Source: Agromyces sp. 3263 (GTDB lineage: Bacteria > Actinomycetota > Actinomycetes > Actinomycetales > Microbacteriaceae). From it: a stretch of 64,000 bases of DNA. Below the pieces are notes generated by a model that saw only the letters and a list, made by a program, of their open reading frames with translations, made no database searches and was not told the origin of the DNA. A program made the position numbers and the translations under genes. Positions 24,534-34,204 of this stretch are shown here, in pieces. The stretch spans positions 1,145,814 through 1,209,813 of the forward strand of contig NZ_JAVDUV010000002.1 of assembly GCF_031456545.1 (NCBI RefSeq). Reading direction: 5' to 3'. Numbering within the stretch: the stretch's first letter is position 1; each line of letters begins with the position of its first letter.

Positions 24534-24567
24534 CGAAGTATCTTCGAGCGTATGACCACGTGGTCAT
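24534..24567 (-). promoter_or_regulatory. Two palindromes upstream of metQNI
   Basis: ATGACCACGTGGTCAT (24552-24567) is a perfect 16-bp palindrome; CGAAG-TAT-CTTCG (24534-24546) is a second, 5-bp-arm one. They lie about 130-160 bp before metQ, where a promoter is expected; TAACGT (24526-24531, minus strand) may be the -10. The symmetry suggests a dimeric repressor. The region does not match the SAM-I riboswitch core. Confidence 0.5.
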
Positions 24568-24662
24568 GATCCGTCACAGTTCCTGCGACACCAGCGCGAG
24601 ATGTCGACGGATGCTTCGGACGCGTCGTTCGTGACCGCCCGCACGCCGCGCGAGGGCGGCGC

Positions 24663-26603
24663 TCAGGCCTCGAGCGCCTCCGAGACCTCGAGCCACCGGG
24701 TCTCGAGCTCCGACACCGTCAACTCGAGCGCGCCCAGCTCGTCGCCGAGCACGCCGAGCCCCACGTAATCGCCCTGATCGTGCTGTGCCAGCTTCTCGTG
24801 GAGCGCGGCGATCTGCGCCTGCAGCTTCTCGAGCCGCCGGTCGATCGACGAGCGCTCCTTCTCGGCGGTGCGTCGCTCCGCACCGGTCAGGGCTGCGGAT
24901 GCCGCGGCCGCGGCGCCCGGCCCTGCGGCAGGTGTCGCCGCGGTGCCGCCCGCGCCCGTGGCGCCACCTACGCCCGTCGCGCTGCCCGCCCCGCCGGCGC
25001 CACCCGCCGCCACGGGACGCGTCGTGTCGGCCGCCGCACCCGTGCCACCCGCGGCATCCGTCGCCCGGCGCAGCTCGAGGTACTGGTCGACGCCGCGCGG
25101 CAGGTCGCGCAGATGCCCGTCGAGGATCGCGAACTGCCGGTCGGTGACGCGCTCGATGAGGTAGCGGTCGTGGCTCACGACGAGGAGCGTGCCGGGCCAC
25201 GAGTCGAGGAGGTCCTCGATGGCGGCGAGCATGTCGGTGTCGAGGTCGTTCGTCGGCTCGTCGAGGATGAGCACGTTCGGCTCGCTGAGGAGGATGAGCA
25301 GCAGCTGCAGCCGCCGCTTCTGGCCGCCCGAGAGGTTCTTCACGGGCGTCGAGAGCTGGGCGTTCGAGAAGCCGAGCCGTTCGAGCAGCTGCCCGGGCGT
25401 GAGCTCGACGGCCTTCGAGCCCTCTCCGATCCTGTAGGCCGTCCGCTGCTCGGCGACCACCGCACTGACGCGCTGGTCGGCCCATTCGGTGAGCTCCGAC
25501 AGCTCCTGGCTGAGGGTGGCGATGCGCACGGTCGTGCCGCGCTTCACCCGACCGGTGGTGGGCTGCACCGCCCCCGTCACGAGGCCGAGCAGGGTCGACT
25601 TGCCGGCGCCGTTCACGCCCAGGATGCCGGTGCGCTCCCCCGGGGCGATGCGCCACTCGAGCTCGTGCAGCACGGTCTTCGTCGCGGGCGCGCCCGGCGC
25701 GGCATCCGGAACCGGATACACGACCGACACGTCGAGCAGGTCGACGACGTCCTTGCCGAGCCGCGACACCGCGAGGCGGTTCAGCTCGACCGGGTTGCGC
25801 ACAGGCGGCTCGTTCTCGATGAGCTCGTTCGCCGCGTCGATGCGGAACTTCGGCTTCGACGTGCGCGCCGGCGCGCCCCGGCGCAGCCAGGCGAGCTCCT
25901 TGCGCATCAGGTTCTGCCGCTTCGCCTCGGATGCCGCGGCCATGCGATCGCGCTCCACGCGCTGGAGCACGTACGCCGCGTATCCGCCCTCGAACGGCTC
26001 GACGATGCCGTCGTGCACCTCCCACGTGTCGGTGCACACCTCGTCGAGGAACCACCGGTCGTGCGTCACGACGACGAGCGCACCGGCATCCGTCGACCAG
26101 CGGCGCTTCAGGTGCCCGGCGAGCCAGGCGATGCCCTCGACGTCGAGGTGGTTCGTGGGCTCGTCGAGGAACACCACGTCCCAGTCGCCCACGAGCAGCG
26201 CCGCGAGGCCCACGCGCCGCCGCTGGCCGCCCGAGAGGCTGCCGACCTGCGCGTGCCACGGGACATCCGCCAGCAGGCCGCCGATGACGTCGCGCACCTT
26301 CGGGTCGCCCGCCCAGACGTGCTCGTCGATGCCCCCGACGACCGCCTCGGCGACCGTGTGGCCCGGGTCGACGACGTCGGCCTGGTCGAGCATGCCGATC
26401 CGGATGCCGCGGCGGCGCGTCACCCGCCCGGCGTCGGGCTCGATCCGCCCCGCGAGCAGCTTGAGCAGCGTGGACTTGCCGTCGCCGTTGCGACCCACGA
26501 CGCCGATGCGGTCGCCCTCGTCGATGCCGAGGGTGACCTCGTCGAAGACGGTGCGCGTGGGGAACTCGAGGTGCAGGCGCTCGGCGCCGAGGAGGTGTGC
26601 CAT
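24663..26603 (-). CDS. ABC-F family ATP-binding protein
   Basis: 646 residues with two ABC cassettes and no membrane helices. First: Walker A GRNGDGKST, signature LSGGQRRRVGLA, Walker B VVFLDEPTNHLD. Second: GVNGAGKST, LSGGQKRRLQLL, VLILDEPTNDLD. They are joined by the arm/linker region (about 230-320). After about residue 540 comes an Ala/Gly-rich low-complexity stretch and a C-terminal coiled coil (RRLEKLQAQIAALHEKLAQH). ABC-F proteins act on the ribosome E site or protect against antibiotics; which applies here cannot be told. ATG at 26603 starts MAHLLGAERLHLEF. Adjacent to ispE in other actinobacteria; here a DUF559 gene intervenes. Confidence 0.92.
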   Translation of the reverse strand: MAHLLGAERLHLEFPTRTVFDEVTLGIDEGDRIGVVGRNGDGKSTLLKLLAGRIEPDAGRVTRRRGIRIGMLDQADVVDPGHTVAEAVVGGIDEHVWAGDPKVRDVIGGLLADVPWHAQVGSLSGGQRRRVGLAALLVGDWDVVFLDEPTNHLDVEGIAWLAGHLKRRWSTDAGALVVVTHDRWFLDEVCTDTWEVHDGIVEPFEGGYAAYVLQRVERDRMAAASEAKRQNLMRKELAWLRRGAPARTSKPKFRIDAANELIENEPPVRNPVELNRLAVSRLGKDVVDLLDVSVVYPVPDAAPGAPATKTVLHELEWRIAPGERTGILGVNGAGKSTLLGLVTGAVQPTTGRVKRGTTVRIATLSQELSELTEWADQRVSAVVAEQRTAYRIGEGSKAVELTPGQLLERLGFSNAQLSTPVKNLSGGQKRRLQLLLILLSEPNVLILDEPTNDLDTDMLAAIEDLLDSWPGTLLVVSHDRYLIERVTDRQFAILDGHLRDLPRGVDQYLELRRATDAAGGTGAAADTTRPVAAGGAGGAGSATGVGGATGAGGTAATPAAGPGAAAAASAALTGAERRTAEKERSSIDRRLEKLQAQIAALHEKLAQHDQGDYVGLGVLGDELGALELTVSELETRWLEVSEALEA

Positions 26604-26718
26604 GTCTGGCTCCACCCTACTTGCCCGCCCCGCGGCGCCCCCGCCCGCCGGCGCCCGCCGCCCCCTCCCCCACTCCCGCGGGCCCGCCTCCGCGCGCCCG
26701 CGCCGCGCTGCGATGCCG

Positions 26719-26781
26719 CGTCGAAACCTTGTGTTCGGTGCACCCGATGGCCGTTGCTGCACCGAACACAAGGTTTCGACG
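26719..26781. repeat. Intergenic palindrome family, copy 1
   Basis: Perfect 24-bp arms (26719-26742 and 26758-26781) around a 15-nt loop; the arm core reads GTCGAAACCTTGTGTTCGG. It lies 37 bp past the DUF559 gene's stop. Copies 2 and 3 at 27822 and 41041 share the arm sequence but not the loop. Confidence 0.85.
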
Positions 26782-26817
26782 AGCGAGCGCGGACGCATTG
26801 AAACGCCGAGCGCGGGG

Positions 26818-27762
26818 TCAGGGGCTCCATCCGCGCAGCCGAAGACGGGACTCGATTCGCGTGAGCGTCTCGGCGGTGCGGTGCGGACGACCCGGCGAGA
26901 TGTCGTCGGAGGTCAATCGAACGATCGTCCAGCCGAGGTCCTCGAGGCGTTCTCGGCGCAGGATGTCGGCTCGGAATCGCTCCTTCTCCCGATGCCCGTC
27001 TCCCTCGTATTCGATGCCGACGCGATGCTTTGGGTACGCCAGGTCGACCAACGCGAGCAACGTTCCCCTGTCGTCGAAGACGGCATGATTCAGCTCGGGT
27101 TCCGGAAGCCCCGAACGCACGATCAGGAGGCGGGTCAGCGTCTCGCGCGGGGAGAGGGATCCGACACGGATCTCCTCCAGCGCGGCGCGAAGTGACCTCG
27201 CCCCACGACCCCGGCCATGTCGAGCAACGCTGTCGCGGAGTGCCTGCACGGTGGCGAGCGCAGGTGTGCCGCCCCGTGGAGCTTCGCCGGTCACCAGGTT
27301 ATCGCCAGCGACGATCAGGTCATCGAGCTCGAGCATCCCGCCGAGGAGCGCGAACGTCGTGGCAGGGCTCGTCAGCGCCAGCCCGCCGAGGTTCGTGACG
27401 TCGATCCGGTCGGGCGCGAGCGTGTGCCCGACCACACCTCGCGCGCGCGGCGGCTGCGCCCCGAGTCGAACCGACACGTGGATGCGCCGAGATCCGGCGA
27501 CGGTTGCCGGCAGCGGCACTCCGAGGATCGCCGCGGCCGTCGAATGGCTGAAGAACTGCGTGGGCGGCATCCGCGCGGCGTACGCCCTGGCGAGTGCGAC
27601 CTGATTCCGCGCGGCGACGGCTGGAAGGTAGATGCCTCGAAACGGTCGGTCGACCTCGGCGGTGGTGAGCCGTCGTGCGCCGACCCCCGCGCGTCTCGCC
27701 TCTGCCCAAGTGAACGTCTCCGCAGCCGTCAGCCTTGGAGGAAGGTCTCGTTGTCGACGCAT
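26818..27762 (-). CDS. AbiEi/DUF559-type protein with nuclease-like C-terminus
   Basis: 314 residues. The N-terminus (LTAAETFTWAEARRAGVGARRLT) resembles an AbiEi-type winged helix; FSHSTAAAILGVPLPA and NLGGLALTSPATTFALLGG follow. The C-terminus DLAYPKHRVGIEYEGDGH then KERFRADILRRERLEDLGW is typical of DUF559/Vsr-like endonuclease folds, with a plausible D...ExE active site. Role unknown; often annotated as type IV toxin-antitoxin-like. ATG at 27762 chosen; the open frame upstream is translated palindrome. It sits between ispE and the ABC-F gene, flanked on both sides by copies of the same palindrome, suggesting insertion as a unit. No toxin partner is seen. Confidence 0.8.
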   Translation of the reverse strand: MRRQRDLPPRLTAAETFTWAEARRAGVGARRLTTAEVDRPFRGIYLPAVAARNQVALARAYAARMPPTQFFSHSTAAAILGVPLPATVAGSRRIHVSVRLGAQPPRARGVVGHTLAPDRIDVTNLGGLALTSPATTFALLGGMLELDDLIVAGDNLVTGEAPRGGTPALATVQALRDSVARHGRGRGARSLRAALEEIRVGSLSPRETLTRLLIVRSGLPEPELNHAVFDDRGTLLALVDLAYPKHRVGIEYEGDGHREKERFRADILRRERLEDLGWTIVRLTSDDISPGRPHRTAETLTRIESRLRLRGWSP

Positions 27763-27821
27763 CGGCTCAGCCTGCCCGTATCGGCGGAGGCACTCGGTCC
27801 ACTCTCCACAGCGTCTCTGAC

Positions 27822-27887
27822 GCGTTGAAACCTTGTGTTCGGTCCGCCCTATGGACGGATGCCGCACCGAACACAAGGTTTCAACGC
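27822..27887. repeat. Intergenic palindrome family, copy 2
   Basis: Perfect 22-bp arms (27822-27843 and 27866-27887), core GTTGAAACCTTGTGTTCGGT, with a 22-nt loop that can itself form a small TCCG/CGGA stem. Both arms carry the same change relative to copy 1 (GTTGAAAC for GTCGAAAC), a compensatory pair that keeps the stem intact. It lies 61 bp past the ispE stop. Confidence 0.85.
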
Positions 27888-27947
27888 TCGCGGGCCCGCG
27901 AGGGCGAGGGCGACGGCGAGGCGCGAGGGAGAGCGGGCGGTGCTCGG

Positions 27948-28880
27948 TCAGGCGTGCATGACCCGGGCGCCGTGGACGGCGCCGTGCACGTGCACCGCAT
28001 TCAGGCGCGACGCCGAGAGGGCGATCTGCAGCTCGAGCGCCGAGTCGGCGTCCTCCGCGAGGAACGCCACCGTCGGGCCCGACCCCGACACGATCCCGGC
28101 GAGCGCGCCGTGCGTCTCGCCGAGCTCGAGGATGCCGCCGAGCCCGGGCGCGAGGCCGAGCGCGGCGGGTTGCAGGTCGTTGTGCAGGGCGTCGGCGAGG
28201 AGTCGCGCGTCCCCGGCCCGGAGCGCCTGCAGCACAGCGGCGTCGACTCGCGGCGTCGACGACACCGGCCCGAGCGCGGGGTCCGCCTCCCGCCGCCGGT
28301 CGAGCTCGCGGTACACGCCGGGGGTCGAGAGCCCGAACTCGGCCACGGCGAGCACCCAATGGAACGATCCGGTGGCGAGCGCCGGGCTGAGCCGGTCCCC
28401 GCGTCCGGTGCCGATCGCGGTGCCGCCCGTGAGCGCGAAGGGCACGTCGGCGCCGAGCTTCGCCGCGAGGGCGTGCAGCTCCTCCTTGCTGAGCGCGGTG
28501 CCCCACATGGCGTCGCACGCCACGAGGGTGGCTGCGGCATCCGCGGACCCGCCGCCCATGCCGCCCGCGATCGGCACGTGCTTGTCGATCTCGAGGTGCA
28601 CGCCGCCGGGCACCCCGGCGGTGCGGGCGAGCAGCTTCGCGGCCTTGATCGCGAGGTTCGAGGCATCCGCCGGCAGCCCCGACGTGTCGATCGAGCCGCC
28701 GAACTCGACGCTGAACTCGTCGTCGGGCCAGGCCCGCACGTCCTCGTAGAGCGACACCGCCTGGTAGGCGGTGGCAACGTCGTGGTAGCCGTCGGGCTGC
28801 ACCTCGCCGACGCGCATGAAGAGGTTGATCTTGCCGGGCGCCCGCACGTGCACTGCCTCGTCGGTCGCCGCGATCGTCAT
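27948..28880 (-). CDS. ispE: 4-(cytidine 5'-diphospho)-2-C-methyl-D-erythritol kinase
   Basis: Fourth step of the MEP isoprenoid pathway; GHMP kinase, 310 residues. [14 protein letters not shown] opening, ATP-binding [17 protein letters not shown], and C-terminal [15 protein letters not shown] (28887-28892) ends exactly 6 nt before the ATG, so the transcript is predicted leaderless. It is therefore probably expressed independently of ksgA, with which it is often operonic. Confidence 0.95.
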   Translation of the reverse strand: MTIAATDEAVHVRAPGKINLFMRVGEVQPDGYHDVATAYQAVSLYEDVRAWPDDEFSVEFGGSIDTSGLPADASNLAIKAAKLLARTAGVPGGVHLEIDKHVPIAGGMGGGSADAAATLVACDAMWGTALSKEELHALAAKLGADVPFALTGGTAIGTGRGDRLSPALATGSFHWVLAVAEFGLSTPGVYRELDRRREADPALGPVSSTPRVDAAVLQALRAGDARLLADALHNDLQPAALGLAPGLGGILELGETHGALAGIVSGSGPTVAFLAEDADSALELQIALSASRLNAVHVHGAVHGARVMHA

Positions 28881-28917
28881 GTTTCCACGCTAGCCCACGG
28901 CTCGGCGGCGGCCCGGG

Positions 28918-29457
28918 TCATCCGACCGCCTGCAGCCACTCGCGCATGCGCGCCTTCACCTCGGCCAGTCGCGACCCGTCGGGCATGCGGCCCCAGGTGA
29001 GGCCGATCGACGAGCGACCGTCGCCGAGCGGGCTCGCCGAGGCGAGCACGAACTCGCCCCCGTCGAGCGGGAACCGGGCCGTCGGATGCTTCGCGGTGAG
29101 GTTGAGCGCGAGCGGGTCGACGTCGAGCTGCAGCGTGACGATGGCCGCGAGCGCGCGCAGCGCCGCCTCGGTGCCGAGGTCGACGGTGCGGGTCACGCTT
29201 GCCTCGAAGGTGCCGTCCTGCCGCTGGCCGGGCCGCCGGATGCCGCGGGCCTGTTCGTACGCGACGGTGAGGCTCTGCGCCCACCACGGGTCGACCTGCT
29301 GTTCGGCGGTGAGCCATCCCGCGATGGCCGGATGCGCCCACGCGACGGCGCCGGCCCCGTCGAGGAGGGCGAACCACTCGTCGCGATCCCTGCCCGTCGC
29401 TCGACGCACCGCGTCGTCGCCGACGCCCTCGACGTTGCTTCCCACGGGCGTGCCCAT
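28918..29457 (-). CDS. DUF4287 domain protein
   Basis: 179 residues. ATGRDRDEWFALLDGAGAVAWAHPAIAGWL followed by WWAQSLTVAYEQARGIR is the DUF4287 signature; the C-terminal half (FEASVTRTVDLGTEAALRAL to WGRMPDGSRLAEVKARMREWL) resembles an SRPBCC domain. Function unknown. TACCGT (29464-29469) ends 6 nt before the ATG, predicting a leaderless message. Confidence 0.82.
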   Translation of the reverse strand: MGTPVGSNVEGVGDDAVRRATGRDRDEWFALLDGAGAVAWAHPAIAGWLTAEQQVDPWWAQSLTVAYEQARGIRRPGQRQDGTFEASVTRTVDLGTEAALRALAAIVTLQLDVDPLALNLTAKHPTARFPLDGGEFVLASASPLGDGRSSIGLTWGRMPDGSRLAEVKARMREWLQAVG

Positions 29458-29556
29458 GCCTCAACGGTAGTGCGACCGACCGGGCCGCGGAAGGCGCGCC
29501 GCGGGGCAATGGCGCGACCGGTTGCGGCGGGAACGCGGCCCCGGAAGCGGCAGGCG

Positions 29557-30450
29557 CTACGCTTCGACCGGCGCGGCCGCGGCTCGCGCGATCGCCAGGA
29601 AGTCCTCGACCCGCAGCTGCTCGCCGCGCGACTGCGGATCGACGCCGGCGCGTTCGAGCGTCTCGCTGGCCGACGACGAGGAGCCGCCGAGCACGCTCGA
29701 GAGGGACTGGCGCAGCATCTTGCGGCGCTGCTGGAACGCGGCGTCGACGAGCGCGAACGTCGCCTTGCGTTCCTCCTCGGTGCCGGGCTGCTCGCCACGG
29801 GCGAAACCGACGAGCACCGAGTCGACGTTGGGCACGGGCCAGAACACCATGCGCGACACCTGGCCGGCGAGCCGCCAGCGCCCCCACCAGGCGGCCTTGG
29901 CGCTCGGCGATCCGTAGACCTTCGAGCCGGGCTCGGCGGCGAGCCGGTGCCCGACCTCGGCCTGCACCATGACGATGCCCGACTGCAGCGACGGGATGTG
30001 CTCGAGCAGGTGCAGCAGCACGGGCACCGACACGTTGTACGGCAGGTTGGCGACGAGCCGCACGGGGTCGCCGGGCAGCTCGGTGACGCGCAGCGCGTCG
30101 GCGTGGACGACGGTGAGCGACGTTCCGGGCTGCATGATGCTCACGGTGTGCGGCAGCTGCTCGGCCAGGCGCCCGTCGATCTCGACGGCGATCACGGATG
30201 CCCCGGCCTCGAGCAGCCCGAGCGTGAGCGATCCGAGTCCGGGGCCGATCTCGAGCACGGTCTCGCCGCGCTGCACGCCGGCGGTCTGCACGATACGACG
30301 CACGGTATTGGCGTCGTGCACGAAGTTCTGCCCGAGCTTCTTCGTCGGGGTGACGTCGAGCAGTTCGGCGAGGTCGCGGATCTCGGCGGGGCCCAGCAGG
30401 CGCGGCGTGGCGTCGCCACCGCCGTCGGCCTCATGCCGGTGCGCGTTCAC
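29557..30450 (-). CDS. rsmA: 16S rRNA (adenine1518/1519-N6)-dimethyltransferase
   Basis: Dimethylates two adenines near the 16S 3' end (KsgA); loss gives kasugamycin resistance. 297 residues: [21 protein letters not shown] site [17 protein letters not shown], catalytic [11 protein letters not shown]. The start codon overlaps the tatD stop by 4 bases. A GC-rich inverted repeat in the 100-bp gap downstream (near 29482-29540) may terminate the operon. In mycobacteria rpfB lies between tatD and ksgA; it is absent here. Confidence 0.96.
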   Translation of the reverse strand: MNAHRHEADGGGDATPRLLGPAEIRDLAELLDVTPTKKLGQNFVHDANTVRRIVQTAGVQRGETVLEIGPGLGSLTLGLLEAGASVIAVEIDGRLAEQLPHTVSIMQPGTSLTVVHADALRVTELPGDPVRLVANLPYNVSVPVLLHLLEHIPSLQSGIVMVQAEVGHRLAAEPGSKVYGSPSAKAAWWGRWRLAGQVSRMVFWPVPNVDSVLVGFARGEQPGTEEERKATFALVDAAFQQRRKMLRQSLSSVLGGSSSSASETLERAGVDPQSRGEQLRVEDFLAIARAAAAPVEA

Positions 30451-31385
30451 GCCGTCGACTCCCGCACGGCCTCATCATGCCACGGGCCGTACACGGCCAC
30501 CGTGTTCGACGCGATCCGCGCGCACAACTCGTCGAGGTCGTCGCCGAGCACCTCGGCCATGAACCGCACGGTGTGCGGCACGAGGTAGGGCGCGTTCGGG
30601 CGCCCGCGCAGCGGCACGGGCGTGAGGTACGGGGCATCCGTCTCGACGAGGATGCGGTCGCGCGGGGCGACCCGCAGCGCCTCGCGCAGGTTCTCGGCGT
30701 TCTTGAACGTCACGTTGCCGGCGAACGAGAGGTACCAGCCCTCGGATGCCGCGAGCCGGGCGAGCTCCTCGCCCCCGGAGAAGCAGTGGAACACCGTGCG
30801 CTCGGGGGCGCCCACGCGGCGGAGCGTCTCGACCACGTCGTCGTGCGCGTCGCGGTCGTGGATCTGCAGGGCCAGCCCGTGCCGCTTCGCGATGTCGAGG
30901 TGCGCCTCGAACGAGCGGAACTGGGCGCCCCTGCCGTCGTCGCCGGTGCGGAAGAAGTCGAGCCCCGTCTCGCCGATCGCGCGAACGCGCGGGCGGGCGG
31001 CGAGCTCGTCGATGACGGCGAGGGCGTCGTCGAGGGTTCCGGATGCCTCGAGCTCGGGCGCCTCGTTCGGGTGCAGGGCCACCGCGGCGAGGAGTCGCGG
31101 CTCGCGCTCGGCCACGTCGGCCGACCAGCGGGAGGTCGCGACATCCGTGCCCACCTGCACGGCGCCGACGACGCCGACGGATGCCGCGCGCTCGAGGTGC
31201 TCGTGCACGTCGAGCGGCAGCGCGCCGTCGGCGATCTCGAGATGCGTGTGGTTGTCGTACACGCCCACGGCCAGCGGCTCGGGCGGCGGCGGGTACTCCA
31301 CGGCGCGGCCGCCGTCGGAGCGCGTTCGCAGGTGCTCGGGCGAGGCGCCTGTCGGCGCGGCGCCCGAAGCCGAGGCGTCCGTCAC
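30447..31385 (-). CDS. tatD: TatD-family DNase
   Basis: Metal-dependent hydrolase with 3'-5' exonuclease-type activity; 312 residues. Metal ligands in YDNHTHLEI, Glu in [11 protein letters not shown], His in FHCFSGG and Asp in ETDAPYLTP. The N-terminal 45 residues precede the usual start of the family and may be a linker. 16 bp after metG and 4-base overlap with ksgA: a metG-tatD-ksgA operon. Confidence 0.93.
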   Translation of the reverse strand: MTDASASGAAPTGASPEHLRTRSDGGRAVEYPPPPEPLAVGVYDNHTHLEIADGALPLDVHEHLERAASVGVVGAVQVGTDVATSRWSADVAEREPRLLAAVALHPNEAPELEASGTLDDALAVIDELAARPRVRAIGETGLDFFRTGDDGRGAQFRSFEAHLDIAKRHGLALQIHDRDAHDDVVETLRRVGAPERTVFHCFSGGEELARLAASEGWYLSFAGNVTFKNAENLREALRVAPRDRILVETDAPYLTPVPLRGRPNAPYLVPHTVRFMAEVLGDDLDELCARIASNTVAVYGPWHDEAVRESTA

Positions 31386-31401
31386 GCGGCGGCTCCCGCC
31401 C

Positions 31402-32961
31402 TCACTCCGAGACCTCGATGCGCGGGAACAGCGCCTCGAGCGGCGCGACCCGCTCGCCGACCGTCCACTCGTGCGCGCGGTCGATGCGCTGCTGCTGGAC
31501 GGCGCCGGGGGCGCCGAGCGCCGTCCACAGCTTCGCGGTCGCCTCGGGCAGCACCGGCGAGAGCAGCACGGCGAGCGTGCCGAGGCCGTGATACGCCGTG
31601 GCGAGCACCGTCTCGAGGCGCGCGCGCTGGTGCGGGTCCTTCGCGAGGGTCCAGGGCTCCTCCACCGTCAGGTAGCCGTTCAGGGCGTCGACGAGCTCCC
31701 ATGTGGCCGCGATCGAGTCGTGGATCGCGAGGCGCCCGATGGCCGACCACGCGGCTTCCGTCGCCCGCGCCTCGATCGCGACGATCTCGTGATCGGCGGC
31801 CGAGAGTTCGGCGGCCGCGGGCACGACGCCGTCGCAGTAGCGGTTGATCATCGCGATGACGCGCGACGCGAGGTTGCCGAAGCCGTTGGCGAGCTCGGCC
31901 TGGTAGCGCGCCGCGAGGTCCTCCCACGAGAACGAGCCGTCCTGGCCGAACGAGATGGCCGAGAGGAAGTAGAACCGGAACGCGTCGGAGCCGAACGTCT
32001 CGGTGATCTGCTCGGGGGCGATGCCGGTGAGCTTGGACTTCGACATCTTCTCGCCCCCGACGAGCAGCCACCCGTGGCCGAAGACGCCGCGCGGCACGTC
32101 GAGCCCCGCCGCCATGAGCATCGCAGGCCAGATCACCGCGTGGAACCGGAGGATGTCCTTGCCGACGATGTGCTGCGCGGGCCAGCGCCGCGAGAACTCG
32201 GTGTCGTCCTGGCCGTAGCCGACCGCGGTGATGTAGTTGAGCAGGGCGTCGAACCACACGTAGACCACGTGCGACTCGTCCCACGGCACCTTGACGCCCC
32301 AGTCGAACGTCGACCGTGAGATCGACAGGTCGGCGAGCCCCTGCTTCACGAACGAGACGACCTCGTTGCGGGCCGACTCGGGCTGGACGAAGTCGGGACG
32401 CTCGTCGTAGAGCGCGAGGAGTCGGTCGGCGAACGCCGACATGCGGAAGAAGTAGTTCTTCTCGTGCAGCAACTCGACGGGCTTCGAGTGGATGGCGCAG
32501 ACCAGCTGGCCCTCGTACTCGCCCGTGCCCGCCACCAGCTCGGACTGCTGCTTGTACTCCTCGCAGCCGACGCAGTAGTAGCCCTCGTACTCGCCGGTGT
32601 AGATGTGGCCGTCGTCATAGAGCTTCTGCAGGAACTTCTGCACGTTGACCTCGTGCCGCTCCTCGGTGGTGCGGATGAAGTCGTCATTGGCGATGTCGAT
32701 GGTCTCGAGCAGTGGCTTCCACGCGTCGGCGACGAGCTTGTCGGCCCACTCCTGCGGCGTCACGCCGTTGGCGGTCGCGGTGCGCAGGATCTTCTGCCCG
32801 TGCTCGTCGGTACCGGTCAGCGACCAGGTGTCCTCACCCGCCTGGCGGTGCCAGCGCGCGAGCACGTCGGCGGCCACCTCCGTGTAGGCGTGCCCGATGT
32901 GGGGCACGTCGTTCACGTAGAAAATGGGCGTGGTGATATAGAACGAGGAGGCGTCGGCCAT
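31402..32961 (-). CDS. metG: Methionine-tRNA ligase
   Basis: 519 residues, class I, short form without the C-terminal tRNA-binding domain. HIGH motif inside FYVNDVPHIGHAYTEV, KMSKS in GGEKMSKSKLTG, and a connective peptide with a reduced zinc site (CVGCEEYKQ), typical of the single-zinc or zinc-less actinobacterial form. TAGGAT (32969-32974) lies 7 nt before the ATG, predicting a near-leaderless transcript. Confidence 0.96.
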   Translation of the reverse strand: MADASSFYITTPIFYVNDVPHIGHAYTEVAADVLARWHRQAGEDTWSLTGTDEHGQKILRTATANGVTPQEWADKLVADAWKPLLETIDIANDDFIRTTEERHEVNVQKFLQKLYDDGHIYTGEYEGYYCVGCEEYKQQSELVAGTGEYEGQLVCAIHSKPVELLHEKNYFFRMSAFADRLLALYDERPDFVQPESARNEVVSFVKQGLADLSISRSTFDWGVKVPWDESHVVYVWFDALLNYITAVGYGQDDTEFSRRWPAQHIVGKDILRFHAVIWPAMLMAAGLDVPRGVFGHGWLLVGGEKMSKSKLTGIAPEQITETFGSDAFRFYFLSAISFGQDGSFSWEDLAARYQAELANGFGNLASRVIAMINRYCDGVVPAAAELSAADHEIVAIEARATEAAWSAIGRLAIHDSIAATWELVDALNGYLTVEEPWTLAKDPHQRARLETVLATAYHGLGTLAVLLSPVLPEATAKLWTALGAPGAVQQQRIDRAHEWTVGERVAPLEALFPRIEVSE

Positions 32962-33036
32962 GCGCTCAATCCTATGGGCGAGCGGATGCCCCTGCCGCCG
33001 GGTTACGCGGCGGCAGGCCTCGTGCGCGTCACGGCG

Positions 33037-34116
33037 TCACCCCCTGCGGGCGCGCTCCGCGCGATGCCGGCGCCGCACGCTGCCGTCGCCGATGGCGGGC
33101 GGCACCGCCTCCTCCACGTCCATGTGCCGATGCGGCGTGGCGACGCCGAGTGTCACGTCCTGCTCCTTGAGGTCGGGCTCCTGCACGTGCTGTCCGGCGT
33201 AGGAGACCACGCGCAGGCCGAGCACGATCTTGCCGGGCGCCTCGCGCTTGTCGAGGGCGCGGTAGGCGTCGGCGACGGCGTCGAGCGGGAACACGTCGGC
33301 GATGGGCAGGCGGATGCGTCGGGCCGCCGCCAGCGCCGCGACCCGGCTGAGCGCCACGACGTCGCCTGCGGAGGCGCGCACGGCACTGTGGTCGTCGACG
33401 GCATCCCAGTCGAGCACGGTGAGCACGCGCGACGGGGGGACCCCGAGAGCGCGAGCTGCGGCGGACTCACCGCCGAGGAAGTCGAGGAAGGCCGTCACGG
33501 GGTGGGTGGTGAGGGCGCGCACTCGCTCGGCGAGTCCCGGTCCGTACCCGGTCGGGAGCACCCCGAACTGGCGCAGGAAGTCGAAGCGGGTCTCGATGCT
33601 CGTGCCGACCACGGTAGCCCCGCGCATGCGGGCGAACTGCGCCGCGAGGCATCCGACGCCCCCGGCCGCCGCCGTCACGACGACCGTGTCGTTCGGCGTG
33701 AGGCCCAGGCCCTCGACGGCGGTCCATGCGGTGGTGCCCGCCGTGTAGAGCGACCCCGCCACCTCCCACGAGAGCGCGGGCGGGCGCGGCAGCAGGTTCG
33801 CCTCGGGAACGACGACGTGCGAGGCCTGCGCGCCGTGGTCGACGAAGCCCATGACCTCTTCGCCGCGCGTGAACCGGGACGCCCCGGGGCCGACGGCGAT
33901 CACCACGCCGGCCAGGTCCCGGCCCTGCCGCGCCGGGAGCTGCACGGGCCATCGTCCGGGGTGGTCGCCACGCCGGACGGCGCTCTCCACGGGGTTCAAC
34001 CCCGCCGCGAACACCTCGACGAGCACCTCGCCCTCGCCGGGCTCGGGAGTCGGGACCTCGACGACCTCGAGCACCTCGGGGCCGCCGTGTTCGGAGAACC
34101 TGACTTCGTGCGTCAT
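33037..34116 (-). CDS. MDR-family NADP-dependent oxidoreductase with C-terminal extension
   Basis: 359 residues of the zinc-free quinone oxidoreductase-like medium-chain dehydrogenase family: RFSEHGGPEVLEV start, GRDLAGVV, nucleotide site TAAAGGVGCLAAQFARM, and KREAPGKIVLGL where relatives normally end. About 50 more residues follow (YAGQHVQEPDLKEQD to an Arg-rich end), unlike the family, suggesting a lost stop codon or frameshift. ATG at 34116 starts the conserved N-terminus. Substrate unknown. Confidence 0.85.
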   Translation of the reverse strand: MTHEVRFSEHGGPEVLEVVEVPTPEPGEGEVLVEVFAAGLNPVESAVRRGDHPGRWPVQLPARQGRDLAGVVIAVGPGASRFTRGEEVMGFVDHGAQASHVVVPEANLLPRPPALSWEVAGSLYTAGTTAWTAVEGLGLTPNDTVVVTAAAGGVGCLAAQFARMRGATVVGTSIETRFDFLRQFGVLPTGYGPGLAERVRALTTHPVTAFLDFLGGESAAARALGVPPSRVLTVLDWDAVDDHSAVRASAGDVVALSRVAALAAARRIRLPIADVFPLDAVADAYRALDKREAPGKIVLGLRVVSYAGQHVQEPDLKEQDVTLGVATPHRHMDVEEAVPPAIGDGSVRRRHRAERARRG

Positions 34117-34204
34117 GTCGCACCTCCACCGTTGTGCGGTAGGCCCATTCTCCCCCACTTCGGGGGGCAGCGGTGGAAATGTTGCGCGGCGGCCCCGCGC
34201 CCGC

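Noticed and set aside
26719..27887. Insertion sequence or composite transposon
   Set aside because: No transposase or target-site duplication is visible; described only as a gene between two palindromes.
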